A DNA stretch of 48,517 nt from Nanobdellota archaeon (GCA_021817165.1 JAKAVT010000007.1:1-48517), one strand, 5' to 3'; shown: positions 9,866 through 19,728, counted from the stretch's first letter. Made by a program: numbers and translations. The notes: a model not told the origin generated them from the sequence alone.

Positions 9866-11341
9866 TTAAGTACACGCCTGGTTGGCTATGACAACCGGCA
9901 TATTCAACGTTTCATTGTAATTGTAATTTACATACCCTACTACTGTCATGGTATTGAAGTGCATGCCATTGAGCGAATTTACCGGATTCAAGTTAAGATA
10001 GAACGTAGATCCTGAACTTAGAACCTGGTTGTTGTTTATATAGCAGTCCCAGTACCCGGAACCTGGAAATTGAAAGCCCTGCATCTGTACGGATTTCGCG
10101 CTTACGCAGTTCCAATAGCTTGTAGATGGGTTGGATGGGTAGAAAGCCTTGCTTATGTACAGAGAAACGTTGTTTACTTCATACGGATAATTTCCATTGT
10201 TTTTCAACGTGACTTCCAATGGAACCGAATCTATCTTCGTTATTATCGGCTGTCTTAAAACCGTATATACCTCTATCTGCACTGGTCCTGAGGAGTAGAA
10301 ATTAAACGATGGCTCTGCGGGAACAAACGCCTGCGAAGAAGAGATTAACTGAGACTGAAAGGAATCAGACATGAACTCCACTGGCAGTATGACTGCTGCA
10401 GTGTAATTCTTAACCAAGAAACTCGCTAGAAAGGACATTGACAATGGAAAAGTAAGCTTGTCAGAAGCTGACGGGCATGACAGTTCAAACGTCGTAGTGT
10501 TTTCCTTGGTTTCTCCCGGCACTAGCACGTTTATCAGATTTGAATTGGTTATTGCGGGTGGAGAGCTTTGCGTTTCCGTTGGGCTTGTGAATTTAGAAAG
10601 CATGTCCTGACAGTATTTAGCCGCCCCCGGTGAAACCGTACTTCCGCATGAAATGTTTACTTCTAAGTTATTGGCCGTATCCGGCCCGATCGGCACATTG
10701 CCGTTGTTGTATACTGAGTAGATTACTGTGCCCTGCTGCGGATTCGCTGTTAGCACGACCTCTTGATTTGGAGGATAACTAAACGTAAGAAAGGATGAAA
10801 AAGTCGGGGTTGAATTCTGGGTTGTAACCTGTGGCTGGGTTATGAGAAGATTTGGATTTTGTATCTCGGCGATGAAGGTTGAAATTGCGGAAATCCCTGA
10901 AGAAAACAGGCTGCCTACCTTAGAAAATAGGGACCCATACGTTACTTCTGTGTAGACTATGCCGACATTGGACGGTGCGATGAATATAAGGTAGACTATT
11001 ACCAAAACTATCAGTATAAGGAATGGCGCGACTAGGATAGAGTGCTTCTTTACGCTCCGGACTATTGCGTCTTTGTCAAACAAACTTCTCTTGGCCTTGT
11101 TTTCTTGCTCCAGCCTTATAAATTCCGGCGAAACGTTTTCATCGTTAATCTGGTGATAATAAAGCAACGACTTCGTTTTAAAGTGCTTTCCGCATATTTC
11201 GCACACATATCTTCCCTTTTTGCCGTAATCTGAATCCTTGCCTTGATTAACGGGGGTTTTAGCAGGATTCTGAGCAGGCGGCTTTGCAGGAGGGGTTCCA
11301 CCTGGATTAGCCTGGCCTTTTCCGTTTATTTTCAGCATCAT
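9866..11341 (-). CDS. membrane protein with N-terminal cytoplasmic C2H2-like zinc finger and large ectodomain
   Basis: 'YVCEICGKHFKTKSLLYYHQINDEN' zinc-finger-like segment, then TM 'SILVAPFLILIVLVIVYLIFIAP', then beta-rich ectodomain. Confidence 0.8.
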   Translation of the reverse strand: MMLKINGKGQANPGGTPPAKPPAQNPAKTPVNQGKDSDYGKKGRYVCEICGKHFKTKSLLYYHQINDENVSPEFIRLEQENKAKRSLFDKDAIVRSVKKHSILVAPFLILIVLVIVYLIFIAPSNVGIVYTEVTYGSLFSKVGSLFSSGISAISTFIAEIQNPNLLITQPQVTTQNSTPTFSSFLTFSYPPNQEVVLTANPQQGTVIYSVYNNGNVPIGPDTANNLEVNISCGSTVSPGAAKYCQDMLSKFTSPTETQSSPPAITNSNLINVLVPGETKENTTTFELSCPSASDKLTFPLSMSFLASFLVKNYTAAVILPVEFMSDSFQSQLISSSQAFVPAEPSFNFYSSGPVQIEVYTVLRQPIITKIDSVPLEVTLKNNGNYPYEVNNVSLYISKAFYPSNPSTSYWNCVSAKSVQMQGFQFPGSGYWDCYINNNQVLSSGSTFYLNLNPVNSLNGMHFNTMTVVGYVNYNYNETLNMPVVIANQACT

Positions 11342-11374
11342 AATAAGGAATAGAATGCTTTGTATATATAAATT

Positions 11375-12580
11375 TCAACCGTTGACCGATTTTATCGACA
11401 GATAAGAAGGAATTATCAAACCGTTTGCAGACATCTTTATTGTACCGCTGTAATTTCCATTAACGGCGTTCACTCCCAGATCGCTTGCCGGTATAAGAAC
11501 GACATTCTCGCCGGTAGAAAGAGTATCTGCCGAGATGGTAAGATTTGCGCCGCTTGGCGTAAAGTAAAGATAAACGTTTCCATTTTGTATTATGCTTGAA
11601 ACGTACAGTGTAAGGAGGTAATTCCCGTTAGTCGCATTTACGGAATAGTAAATCGTTGGCGAATTTTCTGCTATGTATGGTATCCTGTAGTTTAGGTATG
11701 CGTCAGCTATTTCATACGAAACGTTTTGCTCAGGCTGAAAACCAACGTTGAACAGTAACGGAAGTATTATCGATGAACTCGAAAGATTGGACGCACGGAC
11801 TGCTTTTGATATTACGATGGAAGGTATGTCGACCGTAATCTGCGAATCGTTCCCATTGCTTATGCTTGAAATTGTCTGGCCGTTGACTGATACGTTAAGA
11901 TTGCCGTACCCTATCGGAGAATATCCGATAGAATAGTCTCCTACACCGCTGAATGTCAATACCTTAACCGGTATCACCTGTTCGTTGTTCTTTCCATACT
12001 CCTTTATGACCTCTATTTTTGACAGTTTGAATGACTGGGACAGTGCAAACCCGTTAAGGCTGTCTGTTACTGAAAGAACGTCCTTTCCGGCCTTGCCGGC
12101 GGGTATCTCCTTTATTATTGTCTCATTGCCGGCTGGCAGCGTAGAAAAAAAGGAATTGCCATTTAATGACAGCGTAAGCTTTGGAGTGCCTGAAACTGAC
12201 TGGACGGTTATCTCGACAAAATAAAGGTAAGACTGTGAAGAGTTCAGGTTTATGTCATATGAAGAGGAACCAAATATACTGGAGCCTATTGACACTCCGC
12301 TGGCGTTGAAGACTGTTGAATTTATGAGCGGGTAATCTACTCCAAAAGTGCCCAGGGTATACGAATCGTTGACAGGCTGGCTGTTTCCGCCTATGTAAGT
12401 ATTAAGACCATAGTAATATTCACCTACAGGTATGGAAGGCGTGGATACGCTGCTGTTGTTTATTCCCAAAAGCTTGTATGCTACCGGAGGAGGAACAAGA
12501 AGAAGATATATTACTATTGAACCTATAAGTACAAGCATCAACGCCACAACGGCTGGAATCCTCTCTCTTTCTACTGCCAT
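11375..12580 (-). CDS. membrane-anchored secreted protein, unknown function
   Basis: N-term TM 'IPAVVALMLVLIGSIVIYLLLVPPPVAY' followed by a beta-rich ectodomain; last (5'-most) member of the five-gene run. Confidence 0.78.
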   Translation of the reverse strand: MAVERERIPAVVALMLVLIGSIVIYLLLVPPPVAYKLLGINNSSVSTPSIPVGEYYYGLNTYIGGNSQPVNDSYTLGTFGVDYPLINSTVFNASGVSIGSSIFGSSSYDINLNSSQSYLYFVEITVQSVSGTPKLTLSLNGNSFFSTLPAGNETIIKEIPAGKAGKDVLSVTDSLNGFALSQSFKLSKIEVIKEYGKNNEQVIPVKVLTFSGVGDYSIGYSPIGYGNLNVSVNGQTISSISNGNDSQITVDIPSIVISKAVRASNLSSSSIILPLLFNVGFQPEQNVSYEIADAYLNYRIPYIAENSPTIYYSVNATNGNYLLTLYVSSIIQNGNVYLYFTPSGANLTISADTLSTGENVVLIPASDLGVNAVNGNYSGTIKMSANGLIIPSYLSIKSVNG

Positions 12581-12637
12581 GAAATCTTTACTACACTATA
12601 ATATATAAATATTTCTAGCCACGATTATATGGTATTT

Positions 12638-12916
12638 TCACTCAAAAGTGAAGTACTGTCTTAAGTTTGCCGGCACTTCGAAAAATGATGCTTTGATGCC
12701 AGCATCGATATAACTCCAGCTTATCACTACTGCTTCGAATGCGCGGACATAGTCTTTTTTCTCAAGGAAAAATTTGCTGTCGTTAAAGTAATTCAACGCC
12801 ATGTCAAAAAATTCAAATGAAATTTTATTGTCTTTGTTTTTTACCGTCAGAACCTTGAAAACCTTTGCCATCATGCCTATCTCCTTCTCTACTCTATCCT
12901 TCAAGTCATTATCCAT
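12638..12916 (-). CDS. DUF357 family protein
   Basis: 92 aa, 'ALNYFNDSKFFLEKKDYVRAFEAVVISWSYIDAGIK' typical of archaeal DUF357; overlaps fen stop by 8 nt. Confidence 0.8.
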   Translation of the reverse strand: MDNDLKDRVEKEIGMMAKVFKVLTVKNKDNKISFEFFDMALNYFNDSKFFLEKKDYVRAFEAVVISWSYIDAGIKASFFEVPANLRQYFTFE

Positions 12917-13907
12917 ACAAAGAAAGCGAATTATCTTCTGTTTTTACCTTGCCTATGTATTGCTTTACCCTTTCCTCCGAAAAACTGTGCTCTTCGCACA
13001 GGAATTTTATGAGTTTCTCCTTTTCTATCCTGTTAGGGTTTAAGTCTTTGTCTATTTCAACGGTGTTAGGAGAAACGAAATATTCGTAGATTTCCTTTAT
13101 GTCATAGTCCGATCTAAAGTCATACGCACTGAAAATTTCATCCCTGCTTTTATCTTTGACCAGTTTAAGCGCTTTCTTCGGGCCTATGCCTTCAACACCT
13201 TTGTTGTAGTCTGTACCGACGAAAAGCGAGAGCGTTATAAGCTGTTCCCTGGTTATGCCTAACCTGCTTAGATTTGAAATCGAGTCTATTATCTCAGGAG
13301 AAACGCTGGTAGTTATGCCTTTTCCGTTTATTTTTCTTTTATTTGTTATGTTAAGGTTTCTAACTACTTTCTTCGCGCCGAAAAGTATAGTGTCATAGTC
13401 CTGTGAGGCAGCGGCAAAGACCTTTCCCTGCTGGTTTAACCTTGCGGCCTGCGCCTCTCCCTCTGCAGGAGCCTGCACGTAAGGTATGCCAAGGTAAAGC
13501 AGCAGTTCCTTTGAGGAGTCTATTATGTAATCGTCTATTCGCGAAAGCCTGCGCATATACATCGCTTTTTCTTCTGGCGTTGCCGCATGCTCCATCTTTT
13601 CCATGGCTTCTTCCTTCGTTTTCTCCCTTTCCAAAAGCGTTTCTTTCTTGAATTTTGGGGCCTTGCCATCGAATACAAAGACTGGCTTTATCCTGTTTTC
13701 CAGCAGTGAAATTGAACGGTAAAACAAGCCGTTAAGATGGGTGGTTACTCTCCCTTTAGAATCGGTCAAATAAGAGCCGTCTGCCAGCCTTATCGTTGTG
13801 AGAAATTGAAATATCCAGTTGAATGCGTCTACTGCGATTGCTTTGCCGGAAAGTTCGCTTAATTTTATGCTGTTTGATTCAAACAATTCCTTTAATTTTA
13901 CGCCCAT
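12909..13907 (-). CDS. fen: flap endonuclease 1
   Basis: MGVKLKELFE...IAVDAFNWIFQFL; 'GIPYVQAPAEGEAQAARL', 'GTDYNKGVEGIGPKKALKLVK'. Confidence 0.96.
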   Translation of the reverse strand: MGVKLKELFESNSIKLSELSGKAIAVDAFNWIFQFLTTIRLADGSYLTDSKGRVTTHLNGLFYRSISLLENRIKPVFVFDGKAPKFKKETLLEREKTKEEAMEKMEHAATPEEKAMYMRRLSRIDDYIIDSSKELLLYLGIPYVQAPAEGEAQAARLNQQGKVFAAASQDYDTILFGAKKVVRNLNITNKRKINGKGITTSVSPEIIDSISNLSRLGITREQLITLSLFVGTDYNKGVEGIGPKKALKLVKDKSRDEIFSAYDFRSDYDIKEIYEYFVSPNTVEIDKDLNPNRIEKEKLIKFLCEEHSFSEERVKQYIGKVKTEDNSLSLYG

Positions 13908-13950
13908 TATTTTACTAGAAATTACAATGATTAATGCTTTTTTCCTTCTT

Positions 13951-14841
13951 TTACAAAGTCGTTACCGTAACGTTCCCGTCCTCAAAAAGAAACGAATGCT
14001 CGAACTGTGAAACTAAACCGTTGTCCTTTTCCTTTAAAACATTGAATTCATGCAATGCTCCGATTGCAACCAGATTTCTTATTTCTATCTCCGCCAGTTT
14101 TCCAAATTTGCTTATTATCCATCTTTTTGCGAACGGCAATTCGTGGTACTCCTCTAAAACGTACTTTGAGATCTCCCTGCCAAGAGCGCTCCTGACGCTT
14201 TTATTCGAAACCAACGAATATATCTGCACTTCCGAACTGTCTATGACGTATCCTCCGCCGTTCGTTGCAAAAGGCTCTACTGCAACTACGCCTTCTTTTC
14301 TAAGAAACGAACCAGAATAGCTCTTTGAATTTGAAATGAATTCTCCCTCGTGCAAACTGTATCTGCCGATCCCATGTCCGCCAAGGTTAACTATCGGAGA
14401 AAAACCGGAACTGCTTATTGTATTATCTATCACTGTGCTTATGTCTCTTATGGCCATTCCCGGCTTTATTATTTTAACGACTGCATCCAATGCCTCTTTT
14501 GCAGCATTCACCAGCTTGTTGCCGTTTTCGTTCACGGCAACGGATGCGGCAGTGTCTGAAAGATAACCATCGACGCTTGCGCCTACGTCTATCTTGACTA
14601 TATCTCCATCCCTTAATTCGGTTTTATCGTCATATTTTGGGGTGTAATGTGCAGCTATCTGGTTTATTGAGATGTTCGGCGGGAATGAAGGTTTTGCACC
14701 CCTCTCTACGGTTTTCTTTTCGATTGCCTCCGCAATTTCGAGCACTTTTGCACCAGGAACGCACATGGAAATCCCCAATTCCCTTATTTCTTTTCCTATC
14801 CTGCCGGCTAACAGCCACTTCTCCTTTTCTTCGCTTTCCAT
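13951..14841 (-). CDS. map: type II methionine aminopeptidase
   Basis: 'FPPNISINQIAAHYTPKYDDKTELRDGDIVKIDVGASVDGYLSDTA', 'NLGGHGIGRYSLHEGEFISN'. Confidence 0.95.
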   Translation of the reverse strand: MESEEKEKWLLAGRIGKEIRELGISMCVPGAKVLEIAEAIEKKTVERGAKPSFPPNISINQIAAHYTPKYDDKTELRDGDIVKIDVGASVDGYLSDTAASVAVNENGNKLVNAAKEALDAVVKIIKPGMAIRDISTVIDNTISSSGFSPIVNLGGHGIGRYSLHEGEFISNSKSYSGSFLRKEGVVAVEPFATNGGGYVIDSSEVQIYSLVSNKSVRSALGREISKYVLEEYHELPFAKRWIISKFGKLAEIEIRNLVAIGALHEFNVLKEKDNGLVSQFEHSFLFEDGNVTVTTL

Positions 14842-14849
14842 TTTTTACT

Positions 14850-15401
14850 CTAATCTAAGCGGGCCTCTTCGTCTATGAAACTCCTCATCTTGTCCAAAAA
14901 CGCCTTGCTTATCCCGCTGTTCTCTATTACTATGAACACCAGTTTATTTTTTTTCTCTCTCGCAATCGAGGAAGTAAAATGTATAAACCTGAGTATCTCG
15001 TTCTCTGAATCATAAATCAAAAATGAAGTTATCGAGTCTATTACTATAAATGTTTCTCCGCTTTTCTTGAGCAGGCTTTCAAGAGTTATGCTTATCTCCG
15101 TAAGATCTCCAGGAGATTTTATAAATATGCACCTGTCGTTTGAAACTGCATCCTGTAGGATGTTGGAGGTTACCGAATCTATAATGTAATAGTCTTTCAC
15201 CTCTGCTAGATCAAGTTTTTCCTGGATGGATTTTGAAGGAAGACTAGACGTAACATAGATGATCTTGAACCCTTTGTTCTTCATCCTTGACAGCAGTTCT
15301 GCGGCAGCTTCATCGAGTTTGTATCTTTCCTTTACGAACAGCATTCCTACCCCGTCGTCGGTGATTCTTTCTATAAAATCGTTATTAAATTTGTTTTCCA
15401 T
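14850..15401 (-). CDS. RecA-superfamily/KaiC-RAD55-like domain protein, apparently lacking Walker A
   Basis: 'GFKIIYVTSSLPSKSI...' and Walker B-like 'TFIVIDSITSFLIYDSENEILRFIHFTSSIAREKKNKLVFIV'; no GxxxxGK[ST] upstream. Confidence 0.6.
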   Translation of the reverse strand: MENKFNNDFIERITDDGVGMLFVKERYKLDEAAAELLSRMKNKGFKIIYVTSSLPSKSIQEKLDLAEVKDYYIIDSVTSNILQDAVSNDRCIFIKSPGDLTEISITLESLLKKSGETFIVIDSITSFLIYDSENEILRFIHFTSSIAREKKNKLVFIVIENSGISKAFLDKMRSFIDEEARLD

Positions 15402-15455
15402 TTAAAGCCTTTTGTAGATATCACTAGCAAAGCATAATATTAATAGTATTATCCT

Positions 15456-17774
15456 TTATAAAAAGCCTTCAAGCGAATTATTCTTCTTGCCCAGCACGTC
15501 CTCTTCCGAGTATCCTATCACTTCCAAAATCTGCAGAACCGAAGGCAGCACCTGTTTGTATATATAGTAATCTGGGTCGTATTTTATGTTGTTTTTCCTT
15601 GCGATGTCGTAAAGCACCGCTTTCTCCGAAATGCTATCGCTGCTCTTTCCTTTCGCTATTATGTACTTTATGGTATCGCCGCTGGAGAATTTCATGCCGC
15701 TTTTCTCCGCTGCAGATATGTGCCTGTTAGTCTGATGATACGAAGCAGGATCTTTCCTTAGCCTAGTAAGGATTACCAGCTCTTCAAGGTTTGCCTGCCC
15801 CAGCTTTATTTTTTCTATCGTATTCTTTACGACCGAAAGTGCGCCTTCTCCATTGTTCTCTAGAAGAATCTTTTTCAGTACTTCTTTCTGCAGATTCTTT
15901 GCTATCACCGCCCAATCCCTTCTAACCGACTGAAAACCCTTTATTATAAGGTTACCATCAAAATCGGACATGGCATATTTTTTCTTCGCACCTATCCCTC
16001 CTTTCGAGCTTACGAATATCACTCTTTCATAAAATCCCTGCAGCTCTAGCTCCATCGGCTTCGGCAGTTTCTCATTTATGCCCTGTATAAATTCGTTTAC
16101 GGACTGCCTTTTCTCGCCGAACTGCAGAAAAGCGGAATCTGTGTCCGCGTATAATACTTTAAAACCATAAGAATTAGCAGTGGATATTACGTCCTGTACG
16201 TATTTTCTTCCGAGAGAAGTAGTTGCGCCCGCACAGTCGAAACAGTACCATCTTGAATTGTAATAACCAAGATAACCATAAAACCCGTTGGCTATCAACT
16301 TTAAAACGAGAACCCTTGCGTTTAATTGTTTGTTGTCCTTTTCCAGTTTAAGCCTGTCTTTCGCCTCGAATCTCAGTCTTATGACTTCTTCCAGAACGGA
16401 AGGTATCAAACCTACTTTCTGCTCTTTGGACATGAAAGTAGTTTCTCCAACATTAGATTGTATGGTAGACGGACATATGTTATGGGACACTATTATACTG
16501 GGATAAAGGCTCCTGAAGTCTACGACTGCAATGTTCTCATACAATCCGGCAGTAGGCTGAAAAACAAACGCCCCGACGTTTATTTTTTTAATCCTGTCGT
16601 TTACCTGAAAATCCGACGGTTTGTTCGGTATCAGCTCGTTCTTAAGGATGGCCTTCTTCATTATAAGGTGCTCCACTACTGAACCGGTAGTCATCCTAGA
16701 AACATCGGCAAACGTCTGCCCTACTAGCTTGTTAAGTTCCGCTATCAACGGAAAAAGCGAATCAAAAATCAAAAGGGTTATGTTTGAATCCTGTACACAG
16801 TAATTGCACAGTTCGGTTGCAAGCTTGCCGTCGCTAAAAACCTCGCTTACTTTTTCCCAGTCGAATTCTCCTTTTCTTTCGCCGGTCATTTCCGCAGCCA
16901 CTTCTCGAAGCGTAAGAACCTCCGTCTTGAGGTTGTATATGGAATAGATGTTTCTTATGAAATTTAGTATGTCGATGTGCGCAAGCCCGTTTATCTCCGC
17001 TATTTTTTTCCTTTCCCCCTTTATTTTCAGTTCAAAGCCGTTCACTGTGAATTTGATTCCCAGTATCTTTGCCCGCTCTGCTATGTACGGCATGTCAAAC
17101 GAATCCGAGTTGTAGCCTATTATGACGTTGAAGTTGTTGGAAGAAAGGAATTCTGAAAGCCTCAAAAGCAGCTCTTTCTCGTCCTTTACTTTCATGATAT
17201 CGCTGCCTTCCGCATTAAGCCAAGTGATGCAGGCCTTTGATCCAGCGCCTACGACGGAGACCGCTATGATGGGATCTGACTTTGGATTGGGGAAAGAGCG
17301 CTTTGAAAAGGTTTCTATGTCCAAAGCTGCCGCTTTCATTGGAAAATTTCCAATGCCTTCGTCCTTTATCGCACGAACGTAATCTCCCTCTGAATCTATG
17401 CTCAGCTGGTTAAACGTACCTATGCCTTTGTCCAGAAGATACCTCTTGTAAAAAGGAATGTCTGCTTCGTAAGTGCGAAAACTTAGTTGTTTTATTTTCG
17501 GTACGTCTTCCGGCAGTCTTGTGAAAACCTGAAGGACTTTTGTCTTTTCTCCGAGGCTGTATTTTTCCACTTCCTTGACTGCATCTACAAACGAAAGTCC
17601 TCCTATAACCTTATCGAATGCCGACTTCTCTGCATTCACATAGCAGTACGGCTTGAAATTTCTATCGTAGAATATCCTTCTTTCCAGTTTTCCATTGACG
17701 CAGAAGAGCCTTACCACTGGAACGTTCTCTATCACCGTGTAATCCGCATCTATTAGAAAATAACCGTCTGCCAT
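15456..17774 (-). CDS. polB: family B DNA polymerase
   Basis: Exo 'AALDIETFSK', 'IIGYNSDSFDMPYI'; Pol 'DFRSLYPSIIVSHNICPST', 'LKLIANGFYGYLGY', 'VLYADTDSAF'. Confidence 0.97.
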   Translation of the reverse strand: MADGYFLIDADYTVIENVPVVRLFCVNGKLERRIFYDRNFKPYCYVNAEKSAFDKVIGGLSFVDAVKEVEKYSLGEKTKVLQVFTRLPEDVPKIKQLSFRTYEADIPFYKRYLLDKGIGTFNQLSIDSEGDYVRAIKDEGIGNFPMKAAALDIETFSKRSFPNPKSDPIIAVSVVGAGSKACITWLNAEGSDIMKVKDEKELLLRLSEFLSSNNFNVIIGYNSDSFDMPYIAERAKILGIKFTVNGFELKIKGERKKIAEINGLAHIDILNFIRNIYSIYNLKTEVLTLREVAAEMTGERKGEFDWEKVSEVFSDGKLATELCNYCVQDSNITLLIFDSLFPLIAELNKLVGQTFADVSRMTTGSVVEHLIMKKAILKNELIPNKPSDFQVNDRIKKINVGAFVFQPTAGLYENIAVVDFRSLYPSIIVSHNICPSTIQSNVGETTFMSKEQKVGLIPSVLEEVIRLRFEAKDRLKLEKDNKQLNARVLVLKLIANGFYGYLGYYNSRWYCFDCAGATTSLGRKYVQDVISTANSYGFKVLYADTDSAFLQFGEKRQSVNEFIQGINEKLPKPMELELQGFYERVIFVSSKGGIGAKKKYAMSDFDGNLIIKGFQSVRRDWAVIAKNLQKEVLKKILLENNGEGALSVVKNTIEKIKLGQANLEELVILTRLRKDPASYHQTNRHISAAEKSGMKFSSGDTIKYIIAKGKSSDSISEKAVLYDIARKNNIKYDPDYYIYKQVLPSVLQILEVIGYSEEDVLGKKNNSLEGFL

Positions 17775-17809
17775 ACAAATTATAACAAGTATGCGTAAAA
17801 AAGGTTAAC

Positions 17810-19564
17810 TTATTTGGTAGTAACGGCCTTTGCAAGGTTTCTTGGATGGTCCGGATCTATGTGCTTCGACAGCGAAACGTAGTAAGAAAGAAGCTGAGAA
17901 GTTATTATCTGGGGAACGAAGCTGAATATCCCTGCAGGTTGTGACCTTATAAAAACGTCAAATACATCAAGTTTTTCATTTGCAATGCCTATTATCTTTC
18001 CGTCCCGGGCTTTTATCTCCTTGAGATTGTTTATTTCCCTGTCTTTGAACCTGTCGGATACCAATGCTATGGAATATGTTCCTTTGGATATCAAAGCAAG
18101 CGGCCCATGTTTGAAAGTTGCTGCGTCTATAGCCTCTGCATGTATGTATGTTATTTCTTTCATCTTCAACGCAGCTTCCATTGCCGAGATGTAATCATTT
18201 CCTCTTCCCAGGAAAAAAAGGTTTTTCTCCCCTTTTATGATTGATGCAGTTTCCTTTATCGTCTTATAGACGGAAGGAACGAAAAGATTGTAAAGATTTA
18301 TGTTCAAAAGATTAAGGTCATTTAGTGCTTCTTTTTCTTCTCCTGCCGAAAACATGGCTATAAGACATGACAATATGGCCGACATTGTAAACGTCTTCGT
18401 GGCCGCAACTCCTTTTTCATGTCCAGCATTCACATTTATGAAATAGTCCACTGAATTTGCAAGCGTCGATCCCTCCGTGTTTATTATACCTATCTTTTTG
18501 TTTCCATTTATAATTGGAAGCGATTCTATTATGTCCATGGTTTCTCCGCTCTGTGATATTATCATAAAAATGTCCTCTTTGCCTATGGTTTTTGAATAAT
18601 TCAGTAGATCCTGCGGTTGCACTGCAATGCTTTCCTTCCCAAGATCGCGGAACAGGCTTGCAGTCAGAAGGGCAACGTGAAATGACGACCCTGATCCTAC
18701 AATGAATACCTTTTTTGACATGGAAACGGCGGATGCCACGTTCTTAAGGTATGAAAGATCGGAGTTTACTAGCTTTGAAACGAGGTTCTGCTGCTCCATT
18801 ATTTCTTTGATCATGAAATGCCTGTAAGTTCCCTTGTCAACGTCCGAAGCTGAAAAGCTGACCTCTCTTACTTTATGCTTTCCCATGTTATTTGATTTAA
18901 GCACTTTGAACCCTGTTTTGTTTACAGAGATAACGTCTCCGTCAAATAGATATACGACTTTGTTTGTGTGCTTCAGAAAGGAAGGTACGTCGCTTGCGAC
19001 AAACACTCCGTTTTCCTTCACGCCTAAAACCAAGGGAGAGCCGTTTTTTACTGCAATCATGTTATCAGTTAAAGAGTTCATTACGACGAACGAAGAAAAG
19101 CCCTTTATCTTTCCGGCCGTCGAAATAACCGCGTCTTCGAAACTCTTCCCGTTTTTAATCTCTTCTTCTATCAGATGCGGAAGTACTTCCGTATCCGTTT
19201 CCGAAGAAAAGGAATGATTCGGCAAACTGTCCTTTAGCTCCTGAAAATTCTCTATTATGCCATTGTGTACAACTGCTATTTTTCCCGTGCAATCAAGCAG
19301 AGGATGTGAATTTGCCTTCGTAACGCCCCCGTGCGTTGCCCATCTTGTGTGCGCTATGCTTTTATTCGAACTTTCGCTGTCTATGCCGTAATTGTCTATT
19401 ATTCTATTGATTCTTCCTGTGTCCTTTCTTATCTCTATGTTATTGTTCTTTCCCTGAAAAGCGCATCCAAAACTATCATAACCTCTGTACTCTAAGTTCT
19501 TTATACCCTCCAAAACAAGGGGTATAGAATTCTCGCTTCCATTGTAACCTATAATACCGCACAT
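17810..19564 (-). CDS. glmS: glutamine--fructose-6-phosphate aminotransferase (isomerizing)
   Basis: MCGIIGYNGSENSIPLVLEGIKNLEYRGYDSFG; 'IAHTRWATHGGVTKANSHP'; two SIS domains; C-term 'HPRNLAKAVTTK'. Confidence 0.97.
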   Translation of the reverse strand: MCGIIGYNGSENSIPLVLEGIKNLEYRGYDSFGCAFQGKNNNIEIRKDTGRINRIIDNYGIDSESSNKSIAHTRWATHGGVTKANSHPLLDCTGKIAVVHNGIIENFQELKDSLPNHSFSSETDTEVLPHLIEEEIKNGKSFEDAVISTAGKIKGFSSFVVMNSLTDNMIAVKNGSPLVLGVKENGVFVASDVPSFLKHTNKVVYLFDGDVISVNKTGFKVLKSNNMGKHKVREVSFSASDVDKGTYRHFMIKEIMEQQNLVSKLVNSDLSYLKNVASAVSMSKKVFIVGSGSSFHVALLTASLFRDLGKESIAVQPQDLLNYSKTIGKEDIFMIISQSGETMDIIESLPIINGNKKIGIINTEGSTLANSVDYFINVNAGHEKGVAATKTFTMSAILSCLIAMFSAGEEKEALNDLNLLNINLYNLFVPSVYKTIKETASIIKGEKNLFFLGRGNDYISAMEAALKMKEITYIHAEAIDAATFKHGPLALISKGTYSIALVSDRFKDREINNLKEIKARDGKIIGIANEKLDVFDVFIRSQPAGIFSFVPQIITSQLLSYYVSLSKHIDPDHPRNLAKAVTTK

Positions 19565-19728
19565 AAAATTAGTCTAAGCTTTTGTAAGAAGGAAACTTAT
19601 ATTTAAAGCTTTTTTAGTCTAAAGCTCGCTGCGCGGGTCAAATAAAAGCATAAAACGGCGAAATCGAAAAAGAGTTAAATACTTAAACCGATGTAGTTAT
19701 AAAGTGTGAGTGAAATCCAAGATTACTT

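Noticed and set aside
13934-14320. 128-aa plus-strand ORF
   Set aside because: Antisense to methionine aminopeptidase.
19621-19645. GC-rich patch 'gctcgctgcgcgggtcaaat' in the glmS upstream region, considered as a split-tRNA half or small RNA
   Set aside because: No complete T-arm or cloverleaf half can be folded by eye and the T-loop consensus is broken; left as ordinary intergenic sequence.
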